A stretch of 64,000 nucleotides of DNA from Pseudomonas fluorescens HK44 (GCF_000217955.3 NZ_AFOY02000015.1:1543744-1607743), one strand, 5' to 3'; positions 29,415 through 38,837 are shown, numbered from the stretch's first letter. The notes: a model not told the origin generated them from the sequence alone. Translations and numbers: made by a program.

Positions 29415-30344
29415 TCAAACCTCCTGAATCAAACGCGCTCCGGGCCACTGGCAATCATTGACCAATTGTCGCACTACATCGGTTATCACGACCCGCGTCG
29501 CCAGAGCAGCGGGAGACAGTTCGTCGTCAGCAAGCGTCGCCAGCAAATTCCTACGCCCAACGTGCGCATCTGCGATCTGTACCAGCGACAGTCCCGATGC
29601 CCCCTCTAATGCGGCGGCGGCACCTGGTTGAATCGTCGCAGCGTGCCCGGCCCGTACCGCGTTCATTAGTATGACCAGCCCGTCTACCTCCATGATGATG
29701 TTAGGCGTCATGCCCGAGCGCTCAAAAGCGGTCATCAGCGTCGCACGCAATCCATGTTGGGAGCTGGGCATCACCAAAGGCAGTTGACCAAGATCTGCCA
29801 GTTGCACGCTGTCGCCGCGTGGTGCGCCGGGTAGTTCTCGGGAAGCAATCACGAATAGTTTTTCGTCCAGCAGCGGCGTCACGCTCCAGCGCTTGCCTCC
29901 TTCGAGTTGAAACAGGATTGCCAGATCGATTTGCCGCGCATTGAGCTGCGCCGCGAGGTGCCCGGACAGCATCTCCACCAAGTGCAGTTGGATGTCTGGG
30001 TAACGCTCGCGCATTGCATTAATCAACGGCAGCGCTAGAACCGTGGCAGTGGTGGGTGGCAGACCAACACTGACGTATCCACTCATGCGCCCGCGATGGG
30101 CCGCCAGGATCGCGTTCTCCGCCTGGCGTAAGGTCAGCTGGGCATGGTGCAGGAAGGCGAACCCGGCGCTGGTCGGAGTCACGCCAGTGCTGGTACGGTT
30201 TAGCAGGCGAGTCGACAGTTCACTCTCAAGCTTGCCGATCTGTTGGCTTAGCGCTGAGACGCCGACGTCCAGCTCCAATGCAGCACGGCCAAGGCTGCCA
30301 TGCTCAACGATCTTCACGAAATAGCGCAGTTGCTTGAGTTCCAA
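29415..30344 (-). CDS. tcuR: LysR-family regulator, probable TcuR
   Basis: 309 residues. The winged helix is at residues 1-60 (MELKQLRYFVKIVEHGSLGR, VSALSQQIGKLE). The effector domain begins GYVSVGLPPTTATVLALPL near residue 89. In Salmonella tcuR precedes tcuABC in the same direction, as here, and its product activates them with tricarballylate. The assignment rests on position and family. Confidence 0.85.
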   Translation of the reverse strand: MELKQLRYFVKIVEHGSLGRAALELDVGVSALSQQIGKLESELSTRLLNRTSTGVTPTSAGFAFLHHAQLTLRQAENAILAAHRGRMSGYVSVGLPPTTATVLALPLINAMRERYPDIQLHLVEMLSGHLAAQLNARQIDLAILFQLEGGKRWSVTPLLDEKLFVIASRELPGAPRGDSVQLADLGQLPLVMPSSQHGLRATLMTAFERSGMTPNIIMEVDGLVILMNAVRAGHAATIQPGAAAALEGASGLSLVQIADAHVGRRNLLATLADDELSPAALATRVVITDVVRQLVNDCQWPGARLIQEV

Positions 30345-30446
30345 GGGGAAGCGACTCCGGACGAAGGATAAACGAGTAGTCTACCTTTTGTCTGAACTGC
30401 GTGTCGGCCATCGGCTTGGTGATTACCGATAGGTCGGCTTTTTCCT

Positions 30447-30607
30447 TTGTCTGTTGGCGCCGACACCGAATTGACCTACGTGCCGACGCAAGACTGACCC
30501 AACTCCAATCGGCAGAAATCCAGCACAGGAAATGGTTCGCGAGGAATCAGACTGGGTCAGTGGCATCTCGGTAACTGGGTCAATTCAGCGTCGGCGCCAA
30601 CAGACAA
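30447..30607. repeat. 161-bp element with long inverted repeats (MITE-like)
   Basis: The ends 30447-30476 and 30578-30607 are 30-base inverted copies with about three mismatches (core ttgtctgttggcgccgac). Inside, near-copies of the octamer CTGGGTCA occur in both directions next to each end. No reading frame is present. This looks like a non-autonomous transposable element; the multiple internal end repeats resemble IS21-family ends, but that is a guess. Confidence 0.75.
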
Positions 30608-30810
30608 TCGCTGGCAAGCGTTCGTACGTTGGTGTCGGTCAGATGATGATCCCGATTACAACGATGCGAGTCAGATCGATCGACGGATCGCTGCTGGACT
30701 GCACCGCTTAGAAACTGTCGGAAAATCAGCCTTTGGTCGAAAAACACTGAGCAATCCAGGGTATGGGCCAAAGTATGGGCTGGGATTTTTTTCAGAAACA
30801 CAGAAACGAA

Positions 30811-30834
30811 AAAGCCCTGAATAATCAGGGCTTT
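30811..30834 (-). terminator. Terminator of tRNA-Ser
   Basis: Stem aaagccctga/tcagggcttt with an ATAA loop, followed by a T run on the minus strand, 13 bases past the tRNA 3' end. Confidence 0.85.
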
Positions 30835-30846
30835 AACGTATAGGTA

Positions 30847-30936
30847 TGGCGGAGAGATAGGGATTCGAACCCTAGGTACCGGTGAAGGTACAACGGATTT
30901 CGAATCCGTCCCATTCGGCCACTCTGGCATCTCTCC
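30847..30936 (-). tRNA. tRNA-Ser (CGA)
   Basis: 90 bases including an encoded CCA. Acceptor arm GGAGAGA/TCTCTCC, anticodon loop TTCGAAA with CGA, the long variable arm of serine tRNAs (TTGTACCTTCACCGGTACC) and GGTTCGAATCC in the T arm. It reads UCG codons. The nearby inverted-repeat element lies downstream of it. Confidence 0.97.
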
Positions 30937-31020
30937 AACGGCGCGCATCATAACAGCACATTCACCGGAAGCGAACCCCCTAAGTGAAATTTTTTCCGTG
31001 CTATCAGATGCTTGCGTCGA

Positions 31021-31731
31021 TTACAGCGGTACGCCGAGGCGCTTGGCGACTTCTTCGTAAGCTTCGATGACGTCACCGAGGCCCTGACGGAAGCGGTCCT
31101 TGTCCATTTTCTTGCCGGTGGCCTTGTCCCACAGACGGCAGCCGTCCGGGCTGAACTCGTCACCGAGGACGATTTCACCGTGGAACACGCCGAATTCGAG
31201 TTTGAAGTCGACCAGCAGCAGGCCTGCGTCGTCGAACAGCTTGCTCAGGACTTCGTTGACCTTGAGCGACAGTTCTTTCATGCGAACCAGTTGCTCGGCC
31301 TTGCCCCAACCGAACGCCACGACGTGGGATTCGTTGATGAACGGGTCGCCCTTGGCGTCGTCCTTCAGGAACAGTTCGAAGGTGTACGGGTTGAGCTTCA
31401 TGCCCTCTTCGACGCCCAGACGCTTGACCAGGCTGCCAGCGGCGTAGTTACGCACGACGCACTCGACCGGGATCATGTCGAGCTTCTTCACCAGGCACTC
31501 GTTGTCGCCCAGCAGTTTGTCGAATTGGGTCGGCACGCCGGCTTCTTCGAGTTTTTGCATGATGAAGGCATTGAACTTGTTGTTCACCATGCCCTTGCGG
31601 TCGAGCTGCTCGATGCGCTTGCCGTCGAACGCCGAGGTGTCGTTGCGAAACAGCAGGATCAAGCGGTCAGCGTCGTCGGTCTTGTAAACCGATTTGGCTT
31701 TGCCGCGGTAGAGTTCTTCACGTTTTTCCAT
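31021..31731 (-). CDS. purC: Phosphoribosylaminoimidazole-succinocarboxamide synthase
   Basis: 236 residues, the bacterial short form. The motifs [14 protein letters not shown] at residue 7, [19 protein letters not shown] near residue 81, [10 protein letters not shown] near residue 171 and [12 protein letters not shown] near residue 191 are those of SAICAR synthetase, which joins aspartate to CAIR in purine synthesis. It is the last gene of dapA-bamC-MBL-purC. Confidence 0.97.
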   Translation of the reverse strand: MEKREELYRGKAKSVYKTDDADRLILLFRNDTSAFDGKRIEQLDRKGMVNNKFNAFIMQKLEEAGVPTQFDKLLGDNECLVKKLDMIPVECVVRNYAAGSLVKRLGVEEGMKLNPYTFELFLKDDAKGDPFINESHVVAFGWGKAEQLVRMKELSLKVNEVLSKLFDDAGLLLVDFKLEFGVFHGEIVLGDEFSPDGCRLWDKATGKKMDKDRFRQGLGDVIEAYEEVAKRLGVPL

Positions 31732-31759
31732 GATGGGCTCCGCTTGCTAAGTAGATGGG

Positions 31760-32518
31760 CTAGGCGATATGTCGCCAGTCGAGCCCTGAATCTTGATCGG
31801 CCAATTGCAGCCAGTCCGGGTCGCACCCGAGGGTGTCGACAAAACATTGCCGGGCCAGCTGCGGCAGGTTGTTCTTGCTGCTCAGATGGGCCAGTACCAG
31901 GTGTTGCAGGTCCTGCCAGCCCAACTCGGCCACCAGGTTTGCGGCCTGATGGTTGTTCAAATGTCCCAGTTCACCGCCTACCCGCTGCTTGAGAAAGTAC
32001 GGGTAGTGACCGCGGGCCAGCAGGTCGCGGCAGTGATTGGACTCGATCATCAATGCATCGAGATCCCGATAACCGTCCAGCACCGTGGCGCAGTACGAAC
32101 CGAGGTCGGTCAGCAGGCCGAAACGCCGCGAACCGTCACTGAAGACGTATTGCGTCGGTTCCTGCGCATCGTGGGCCACGGCAACGACGCCGATACTCAG
32201 CCCGCCGATCTGTAACTGATCACCACCGGCGACAAAGCCTGCCGGCTCAACCGGCTTGCGCATCCCGCGCAGGGTGCCGCGACTCAGGTAGACAGGAAGA
32301 TTGTAGCGCCGAGACAGCAAACCCACGCCATGCACGTGGTCGGCATGTTCGTGGGTCACCAGTATCGCGTTCAACTGCGTCGGGCTTACCCCCAGGCGCA
32401 GCAGGCGTTTTTCGGTTTCGCGCAAGGAGAAACCACAATCGACCAGGACGTACGTGTCATCACTGGCTATCAGCGTGCCATTCCCTTGGCTACCACTGCC
32501 GAGAACGGCAAAACGCAT
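31760..32518 (-). CDS. Metallo-beta-lactamase fold hydrolase (YycJ-like)
   Basis: 252 residues with the metal motif THEHADHVHG near residue 54 and later metal ligands in LIESNHC and AHLSSKNN, where an LSxxN segment replaces the usual terminal His region, as in the YycJ/WalJ group. Those members act as 5'-3' exonucleases or phosphodiesterases. Four bases separate it from bamC and 28 from purC. In pseudomonads this order is conserved; the precise substrate is unknown. Confidence 0.88.
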   Translation of the reverse strand: MRFAVLGSGSQGNGTLIASDDTYVLVDCGFSLRETEKRLLRLGVSPTQLNAILVTHEHADHVHGVGLLSRRYNLPVYLSRGTLRGMRKPVEPAGFVAGGDQLQIGGLSIGVVAVAHDAQEPTQYVFSDGSRRFGLLTDLGSYCATVLDGYRDLDALMIESNHCRDLLARGHYPYFLKQRVGGELGHLNNHQAANLVAELGWQDLQHLVLAHLSSKNNLPQLARQCFVDTLGCDPDWLQLADQDSGLDWRHIA

Positions 32519-32522
32519 TTGA

Positions 32523-33638
32523 TCAGCCCAGGTTGTCCTGAATCACGCCCAACACTTTGCGCGCCACTTCAGCCGGCGCAACGGTGTTGATGTTCTTCTC
32601 GACGGTCACTTGTACGTTCTCGCCAATCTTGCTCAGGCGAACCTGATAACGCTCGGCACGGGCTTCAACTTCTTCCTTGCTCGGCGCGCTGCCGAACAGG
32701 TTGCTGAAGAAACCTGGCTTCTCGTTTTTCTTCTCGGCTTTTTCGGAAAGGTTGATGTAGTACAGGCCCAGGCTGCGGTTGATGTCTTCAACACGCCATT
32801 CACCCTTTTCCAACGCACGCCCTACGCTCGACCAGGCGCGGTCAAGGTCGGTACCGACGTTGAGCACCGGGTTACCGCTGCCGTCTTCAGTCAGGCTGAC
32901 ACGGTTTGGCGTATCGAAATCACGCGAAGCGAGCATCGAGACCGAACCGCCCTTCTCCGACGTGCGGCTCATGCTGGCGAGCATGTCGTCGATCAGCGCA
33001 GCGTCCAGGCCGGTGTTGACCGAACGGTTGGTGAACGCGACATCGGCGGAGCTACCGGCAGGACGCTCGGCGCTGACCACATAGACTTCACTGGTGTTGC
33101 GCTGCACGCCTGGCTCGATGCGCACCCGCACGCGAGTCTGGCTGTCAGAACCAACGCCGGTGCTGCTCAGGCGCTTGGCCATCGTCGCGGAAAGCTCGTC
33201 AGGACGCTGCCAGGCCGTGGTGAACTCGCCGGTTTGCGGGCGCTGTTGATCCAGACGGAAGCCGTTGTCCTGGAAGAACTGCACAGCCACTGGCCAGACT
33301 TCAGCCGGTGGATGCTGGGCCATGACCCAACGCGAATCGCCGCTTTTTTGCAGACTGTAATCGCTGGCATCGGCAATCGCCGACAACGGCTGCGGACGAG
33401 GAACGATGTATTCGCCCTTGAACGTGTCATCGGCGACGTTGCGCGGAATCGGCAGCAACGGGTCCAGGCGCTTGGAGGTATGGACATCTGGCGGCAGTTG
33501 CATCGGTGCAGTCTGTTGCGCTTCCAGGTAATCGCTACCACGGTCACGGAAGTAACCTTCCGGGCCCCAGATCCATCCACAGCCACTGGTGCTGGAGATA
33601 ATCAAGGCAAGTGCGGAAAGTCCGGCCATTCGCTTCAT
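32523..33638 (-). CDS. bamC: Outer membrane assembly lipoprotein BamC
   Basis: 371 residues. The signal peptide ends in the lipobox STSGC near residue 20. A long unstructured BamD-binding segment ([20 protein letters not shown]) is followed by two helix-grip domains. BamC is a lipoprotein of the BAM machine that inserts beta-barrel proteins into the outer membrane. It is placed between dapA (17 bases) and the MBL gene (4 bases). Confidence 0.95.
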   Translation of the reverse strand: MKRMAGLSALALIISSTSGCGWIWGPEGYFRDRGSDYLEAQQTAPMQLPPDVHTSKRLDPLLPIPRNVADDTFKGEYIVPRPQPLSAIADASDYSLQKSGDSRWVMAQHPPAEVWPVAVQFFQDNGFRLDQQRPQTGEFTTAWQRPDELSATMAKRLSSTGVGSDSQTRVRVRIEPGVQRNTSEVYVVSAERPAGSSADVAFTNRSVNTGLDAALIDDMLASMSRTSEKGGSVSMLASRDFDTPNRVSLTEDGSGNPVLNVGTDLDRAWSSVGRALEKGEWRVEDINRSLGLYYINLSEKAEKKNEKPGFFSNLFGSAPSKEEVEARAERYQVRLSKIGENVQVTVEKNINTVAPAEVARKVLGVIQDNLG

Positions 33639-33655
33639 GCGTTGTACTTCCTCAA

Positions 33656-34534
33656 TTAAACCAATACGCCGGACTGGCGCATGGCCAGTCGCAGCGGTTC
33701 GTGACAGGCTTCGCTGAGCCAGGTGAGCGGCAGACGGATACCGTCCGGCATCAAGCCCATTTCATGCAGCGCCCATTTCACGGGGATAGGGTTGGATTCA
33801 ATAAACAGGGTTTTATTGAGCGGCATCAGCTTTTCGTGGATCGCGCGGGCTTTCTCGGCATCACCGTTCAAGGCAGCGATGCATAGATCGCTCATGTCAC
33901 GCGGCGCAACGTTGGCGGTTACCGAGATATTGCCTTTGCCGCCCAGCAGGATCAGCTCGACTGCGGTGGCGTCGTCGCCGGAAAGCACCAGGAAGTCCTT
34001 GCTGACGCCATCCAGGATGGCCTTGGCGCGCGCAAGATCGCCCGTGGCTTCCTTGATGCCGATGATGTTCTTCACGGTCGACAGGCGGATGACCGTCTCG
34101 GCCTGCATGTCGCACGCAGTACGACCCGGCACGTTGTAGAGGATCTGCGGAATGTCGACAGCTTCGGCGATGGTCTTGAAATGCAGGTACAGGCCTTCTT
34201 GCGTCGGCTTGTTGTAGTACGGCGTTACCAGCAGGCACGCATCGGCGCCAGCGGTCTTCGCATTGGTGGTCAGTTCGATCGCTTCGCGCGTCGAATTGGC
34301 GCCTGTACCGGCGATCACCGGAATACGACCGTTGACCTGCTTGACCACGCGACGAATCACTTCGATGTGTTCGTTCACGTCAAGGGTCGCAGACTCACCT
34401 GTGGTGCCGACCGCCACAATGGCGTGGGTGCCGTTTTGCAGGTGAAAGTCCACCAGTTTGCTCAGGCTGTCCCAATCAAGACGACCCTGTGCATCCATGG
34501 GTGTGACCAGTGCCACCATACTGCCCGCAATCAT
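33656..34534 (-). CDS. dapA: 4-hydroxy-tetrahydrodipicolinate synthase
   Basis: 292 residues. GTTGESATL near residue 43, [11 protein letters not shown] near residue 130 with the catalytic Tyr, and [12 protein letters not shown] near residue 155 with the Schiff-base Lys are all present. It condenses pyruvate with aspartate semialdehyde for lysine and diaminopimelate. The open frame extends 28 codons upstream, but an AGGAG seven bases before the ATG at 34532-34534 fixes the start. First gene of the operon. Confidence 0.97.
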   Translation of the reverse strand: MIAGSMVALVTPMDAQGRLDWDSLSKLVDFHLQNGTHAIVAVGTTGESATLDVNEHIEVIRRVVKQVNGRIPVIAGTGANSTREAIELTTNAKTAGADACLLVTPYYNKPTQEGLYLHFKTIAEAVDIPQILYNVPGRTACDMQAETVIRLSTVKNIIGIKEATGDLARAKAILDGVSKDFLVLSGDDATAVELILLGGKGNISVTANVAPRDMSDLCIAALNGDAEKARAIHEKLMPLNKTLFIESNPIPVKWALHEMGLMPDGIRLPLTWLSEACHEPLRLAMRQSGVLV

Positions 34535-34863
34535 GCAACCGCTCCTGCCGGAAAAAGAGAACGGTAATGGTACTGGCGCCAAGATGCTTGTACAAGCGAA
34601 GTACTGCGCTCGCGCCATTCCCCTGAGCGCCGGTTTTCGCTACCCTTCAGACTTTGATCAGTACCGACAGGCTCGTACGCCGGGTTCCAGCCTCCACTTT
34701 CGGCCTCACAAGCCCTGATCCTGCGTTGCCGCCTACCCGATCTCGCCTCACTGGAGCTCGTCGCAACCATCTGGCTCGGGCTTTTTGATTTCGCATCCGG
34801 ACGCCCACCCCGACGAATCGGCCCTTGATAAGTACCGACCGCTCATCGCTTTAGGAATGCTGC
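34535..34863. promoter_or_regulatory. Divergent dapA / gcvR promoter region
   Basis: 329 bases without a gene. The octamer AGTACCGAC occurs at about 34670 and again near 34832. I cannot place promoters with confidence. Confidence 0.5.
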
Positions 34864-35424
34864 ATGTCCACCCCCACAGTTCGCGAACAATTCCTTGTCA
34901 TCAGTGCCCTCGGCGCCAACCCCATGGAGCTGACTAACGTCCTGTGCCGCGCCAGCCATGAAAACCGCTGTGCCGTGGTCACCTCTCGCCTGACCCGTCA
35001 TGGCGAGTGCAGTGCGTTGGTCCTCGAGATTTCCGGTAGCTGGGATGCGCTGGCGCGCCTTGAAGGCAGCCTGTCGAGCCTCGCCAAAAAGCACGCCTTC
35101 ACGGTCAACGTGGTCCGCAGCGCGGCGCTGGAGAACCGTCCACAGGCCCTGCCGTATGTCGCCTATGTCAGCTCGGCTTACCGCTCGGACATCATCAACG
35201 AGCTGTGCCAGTTCTTCATGGACCACAACGTCGAGCTGGAAAACCTGACCTGCGACACGTATCAGGCGCCGCAAACCGGCGGCACCATGCTCAACGCCAC
35301 GTTTACCGTGACGCTACCGGCCGGCGTGCAGATCAGCTGGCTGCGCGATCAGTTCCTGGATTTCGCCGACGCGCTGAACCTGGACGCGCTGATCGAACCG
35401 TGGCGCCCACAGAACCCAATGTAA
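34864..35424 (+). CDS. Glycine cleavage system regulatory-type protein (GcvR, two ACT domains)
   Basis: 186 residues. The first ACT domain opens EQFLVISALGANPMELTNVLC and the second PYVAYVSSAYRSDIINELC near residue 100. The pair matches GcvR-like proteins, which in enterobacteria bind GcvA and respond to glycine. Ten bases separate it from bcp, the conserved pseudomonad order. ACT-domain proteins of other roles are the alternative. Confidence 0.88.
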   Translation: MSTPTVREQFLVISALGANPMELTNVLCRASHENRCAVVTSRLTRHGECSALVLEISGSWDALARLEGSLSSLAKKHAFTVNVVRSAALENRPQALPYVAYVSSAYRSDIINELCQFFMDHNVELENLTCDTYQAPQTGGTMLNATFTVTLPAGVQISWLRDQFLDFADALNLDALIEPWRPQNPM

Positions 35425-35434
35425 GGAAGCTCCC

Positions 35435-35908
35435 ATGGCCGTTGCTATCGACCAACCTGTCGCCGACTTCGAAGCGCCTGCCACCAGCGGGCAGACCGTC
35501 AGCCTCGCGGCCCTCAAGGGCAAACAAGTGGTGATCTACTTCTATCCCAAGGACAGCACGCCGGGTTGCACCACCGAAGGTCAGGGCTTTCGCGACCAGT
35601 ATGCACAGTTCACCGCCGCCAACACCGAAGTGTTCGGCGTGTCGCGTGACAGCCTGAAATCCCACGAGAACTTCAAGTGCAAACAGGAGTTCCCGTTCGA
35701 GCTGATCAGCGACAAGGACGAAACCATCTGTCAGTTGTTCGACGTGATCAAGCTGAAAAAGCTCTATGGCAAGGAATACATGGGGGTTGATCGCAGCACT
35801 TTCCTGATCGACCAGAACGGCGTGCTGCGTCAGGAATGGCGTGGCGTGAAAGTGCCTGGGCATGTTGACGCGGTATTGGCTGCGGCCCAAACGCTGAACG
35901 AGGCCTGA
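35435..35908 (+). CDS. bcp: Thiol peroxidase of the Bcp/PrxQ family
   Basis: 157 residues. The peroxidatic Cys lies in DSTPGCTTEGQGFRD near residue 45. In most Bcp proteins a resolving Cys follows five residues later; here that position is Gly/Gln, so this is a one-Cys or atypical form. Other cysteines (NFKCKQEF, TICQLF) could serve. It reduces organic and lipid hydroperoxides with thioredoxin. An AGGAAG box precedes the ATG; it is probably co-transcribed with gcvR. Confidence 0.93.
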   Translation: MAVAIDQPVADFEAPATSGQTVSLAALKGKQVVIYFYPKDSTPGCTTEGQGFRDQYAQFTAANTEVFGVSRDSLKSHENFKCKQEFPFELISDKDETICQLFDVIKLKKLYGKEYMGVDRSTFLIDQNGVLRQEWRGVKVPGHVDAVLAAAQTLNEA

Positions 35909-35930
35909 TTATTTCGGCGCCTGTCCGGAC

Positions 35931-35957
35931 CTCATCGCGAGCAGGCTCGCTCCCACA
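35931..35957. repeat. REP sequence, left partner
   Basis: Same core as the copy at 231-254; its inverted partner is at 37341-37367 beyond the insertion sequence. Confidence 0.9.
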
Positions 35958-35972
35958 TCTATGGTTACCCCC

Positions 35973-36238
35973 TTTTCTGCAATACTGTTTTTGATGCGTG
36001 TTTGGCTTGCTTTCATCTATCCGGCGTCTGTGTGGGGTGGCAACCCCGCGCCTCGATGAGAATCGATGCCTAACGATCCTAATTATTCGAACGGCCTTTC
36101 AGCCGTGTGGGAGCTCAGGGTTGTCGTCAGGCCGGTTAGCCGTTCACGTCATCTGTTATCCAGCATCGCAAAACCAGGTGGGTGGTGCTCGGGTGACAGC
36201 AGGGTCAGGCGTTCATCGCGGTTGGCCCTGCATCAAAT
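35973..36238 (-). ncRNA. Possible bridge-RNA region of the IS110-family element
   Basis: Non-coding end of the element, 3' of the transposase, with hairpins such as GGGGTGGCAACCCC near 36037 and several GC-rich dyads. In IS110-family elements a structured bridge RNA that pairs with target and donor DNA comes from the longer non-coding end. Placement here is inferred from that rule; no transcript signal was identified. Confidence 0.35.
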
Positions 36239-37230
36239 TCAGTGTGGTGGGCCAGCAATCGCCCAGGCGATCCTTGCCAGCTTGTTGGCCAGCGCGCAGA
36301 CCACATGGTTGGAGTGATGGTGGGCCAATAGCTGCCGGACCCAGTCCGCCAGCCAGCCTTTCTGTCGGTCCAGTTGCATCAGGTAAACACGGGCACATTG
36401 GACAAGCAGGCGCCGCTGGTTGCGATCACCTCGCTTGCTGATGCCCAGCAGGACGGTCTTGCCGCCCGTAGAATGCTGTTTGGGTATCAGCCCGATTGAG
36501 GCCGAATAGCCTCGGCCGCATTTGAACTGCTTGCCATCGCCCAATTCGGCAGCCAGGACGCTGGAGGTGATCGGGCCTACGCAGGGCATGGTCATCAAAC
36601 GAGCCGCCAGATCATCTTCGGCGGCCTGGCATTCCACTTCCTTGTCCAGCGTCTTGATCTGCCCATCCAGATAGGTGAAGTGCTCCTGCAACCTCGTCAG
36701 AAGTTTTTTGATGGGCACAGGAATTGAACTCGCTTCAAGCCGAGCGGGCAGTTCTTTGATGGGCTTGAAGCCTGTGGCCAGACTGACGCCGACCTCCAAA
36801 AGCGCTGCGTGAATCCGATTGACGGTCGCGGTGCGCTCTTTGATGAACGAATCGCGTGTCGAGTTGAGCATGGCCAGCAGCTGCTGAGCCTGGGTTTTGG
36901 GGTGTACAAAGCGCATTGTTGGACGAGTCGCCGCCTCGCAGATCGCTCGGCATCAGCGAAGTCGTTTTTGTTGCTTTTCACGTAAGGGCGTACGAGATGC
37001 GGGGCAATGAGCTTGGGCGTATGTCCCAGCTTCGCGACCTCCTGCGCCATGAAGTGGGCTCCGCCGCAGGCTTCCATCACAACGGTGCAGGGTTCGAGAT
37101 TCATCAGGTGCTGCATGAGCGCCGCACGAGTAAACTTTTTGCGGTAAAGCTCATGACCACGATCATCTTGCGCGTGTAGATGGAAAGAGTGTTTTCCCAG
37201 ATCGATGGCGGCAATAGCTACTTTGTTCAT
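36239..37230 (-). pseudogene. IS110-family transposase, frameshifted
   Basis: The N-terminal half starts at 37230 with AIDLGKHSFHLHA, VVMEACGGAHF and SNKNDFADAE, the DEDD residues of the RuvC-like domain. The C-terminal half continues in another frame as MRFVHPKTQAQQLLAML, with PCVGPITSSVLAAELGD and IPKQHSTGGK, the domain with the catalytic Ser. The two frames join if one base is restored near 36946, where DAE should continue AICEAATRPT. The lesion should inactivate the enzyme unless frameshifting rescues it. Confidence 0.88.
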
Positions 37231-37247
37231 GGCAACGGTCTCCGATG

Positions 37248-37283
37248 AGCCCCCTGCGAAAGCTTAGTGGGCGATCACAGGGG
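37248..37283. repeat. Hairpin near the right end of the IS110-family element
   Basis: GCCCCCTG and CAGGGGGC form an eight-base perfect stem with a 20-base loop, just upstream of the transposase start. Confidence 0.6.
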
Positions 37284-37340
37284 GCGGCGGGGGTAGCCAT
37301 TTCATTATTAGATCGTGTATGTCTGAGTAACTCGGTCAAC

Positions 37341-37367
37341 TGTGGGAGCGAGCCTGCTCGCGATGAG
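37341..37367. repeat. REP sequence, right partner
   Basis: Perfect inverted copy of the REP at 35931-35957. Without the insertion the two would be about 80 bases apart, a normal REPIN. Confidence 0.9.
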
Positions 37368-37399
37368 GTCCTCTGCCCCGCTGAAGAATCAGCTGACAG

Positions 37400-38473
37400 T
37401 TAAAGCAGCGGCGCGACAATCGGCTCCTTGCGCGGCCAGGCATCCAGCACGGCCTTGAACAGGGTGGCCAGCGGAATCGCGAAAAACACGCCCCAGAACC
37501 CCCACAGCCCGCCAAACAACAGCACTGCGCAAATGATCGCCACCGGGTGCAGATTGACCGCCCCCGAAAACAGCAGTGGCACCAGCACATTGCCGTCCAG
37601 CACCTGAATGATCCCGTAGACCGCCATCAAGTAGATGAACTGATCGCTCCAGCCCCACTGGAACAAGGCAATCAACAGCACCGGCACGGTCACCACCACT
37701 GCCCCGACATACGGCACCACCACCGAAACGCCGACCAGCAGTGCCAGCAGTGCCGCGTAATTGAGCCCCAGGGCAACGAAGCCGATGTAGGTCGCCCCGC
37801 CGCAGATGACCATTTCCATGACCTTGCCGCGAATGTAATTGGCGATCTGCCGGTTCATTTCTTCGGCAACGCGGGTGATCAGTGCACGCTCACGTGGCAG
37901 ATACCCACGGACCCACTGCCCGATCATCGCCCGGTCCTTGAGGAAGAAAAACACCAGAATCGGCACCAGCACCAGATAGATCATGATGTTCACCAGCAAT
38001 GGCAAGCTGGACAGCGAGAACGTCAACGCCCACTGACCGAACTTGCCAATCTCGCCACGCGCCACCTCAATGGCCTGCAGCACCTGTTGATCGGACACCA
38101 GATGCGGGTAACGCTTGGGCAGCAATAGCAGCAATGACTGCCATTTGGCGAGCATGCCTGGCAGTTCGTTGAACAAGGTAATCAGTTGATGCCAAAGCAA
38201 CGGCAGCACCACGACCAGAAATAACAGCAACATGCCCATGAACAACGCGAACACCAGTCCCACCGCGGCAGCACCGGGCAAATGCAGGCGCTCAAGGGTG
38301 CTGACCAAACCTTGCATCAGATACGCCAGCACCATCCCCGCCAATACCGGCGCGAGCATTCCACCCAGAGTCAGGACCGCCGTGAAGGCCAGAAAGAGCA
38401 GCACGGCCAGCACCACGGCCTCCTCATCGGAGAAGTAGCGCTGAATCCAGTCGCGTAACACTTTGAACATCAA
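37400..38473 (-). CDS. AI-2E (PerM) family membrane protein
   Basis: 357 residues with about eight membrane segments. The family marks are the paired N-terminal helices (VVLAVLLFLAFTAVLTLGGM), the cytoplasmic-side segment NRQIANYIRGKVMEMVICGG near residue 210, and VPYVGAVVVTVPVLL near residue 255. Members export small molecules or work as Na+/H+ antiporters; the AI-2 link is not general. It lies 27 bases after the tusA-like gene in the same direction. Confidence 0.9.
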   Translation of the reverse strand: MMFKVLRDWIQRYFSDEEAVVLAVLLFLAFTAVLTLGGMLAPVLAGMVLAYLMQGLVSTLERLHLPGAAAVGLVFALFMGMLLLFLVVVLPLLWHQLITLFNELPGMLAKWQSLLLLLPKRYPHLVSDQQVLQAIEVARGEIGKFGQWALTFSLSSLPLLVNIMIYLVLVPILVFFFLKDRAMIGQWVRGYLPRERALITRVAEEMNRQIANYIRGKVMEMVICGGATYIGFVALGLNYAALLALLVGVSVVVPYVGAVVVTVPVLLIALFQWGWSDQFIYLMAVYGIIQVLDGNVLVPLLFSGAVNLHPVAIICAVLLFGGLWGFWGVFFAIPLATLFKAVLDAWPRKEPIVAPLL

Positions 38474-38500
38474 TATTCCTTAACAATGAACGCCGAACAC

Positions 38501-38740
38501 TCAGGCTTTTTTCAGCCAGTAGCGAAAAACACCAGCCTCGTCTTCTTCATGAAGCAGCGTATGACCGGCCAAACGGGCAAAGGTGCGAAAATCGCGTTGC
38601 GAGCCGGCATCAGTGGCGATCACCTTGAGTACCGCGCCGCTGGGCAGGCGATTGAGTTCCAGCTTGGCCTTGAGCAACGGCAATGGACAGTTCAACCCGC
38701 TGGCGTCCAGTTCGGCGTCATGCTCTACAGCGTCGGTCAT
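38501..38740 (-). CDS. TusA/SirA-family sulfur carrier-like protein
   Basis: 79 residues. The signature LDASGLNCPLPLLKAK with its active Cys near residue 18 defines the TusA-like fold, and ends with DFRTFARLAGHTLLHEEDE. TusA proper carries sulfur for tRNA thiolation; here the partner PerM-type gene suggests the conserved pair found in many gammaproteobacteria whose role is not known. Confidence 0.9.
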   Translation of the reverse strand: MTDAVEHDAELDASGLNCPLPLLKAKLELNRLPSGAVLKVIATDAGSQRDFRTFARLAGHTLLHEEDEAGVFRYWLKKA

Positions 38741-38837
38741 TGCTTCACTCCAGATAGGTGCTTGAGTGGTCTAGAATATCTGGTCGCAACGCATGTGTCC
38801 GGCTACAGTAAGGTCTTTGTCGACTAAGGCTTCGTGC

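Larger units (their letters stand above)
35961..37300 (-). mobile_element. IS110-family element (IS1111-like) inserted in a REPIN
   Basis: The ends carry short inverted repeats: atggttaccccc at 35961-35972 and gggggtagccat at 37289-37300, with one mismatch. The transposase gene lies between them on the minus strand, leaving 278 bases of non-coding sequence after it and about 60 before it. Long 3' non-coding ends and subterminal repeats are the pattern of the IS1111 group. Inverted REPs flank the element on both sides. Confidence 0.8.

Noticed and set aside
30580-30951. Minus-strand frame of 123 codons over tRNA-Ser
   Set aside because: It reads through the tRNA and its terminator and has no family pattern; a false frame.
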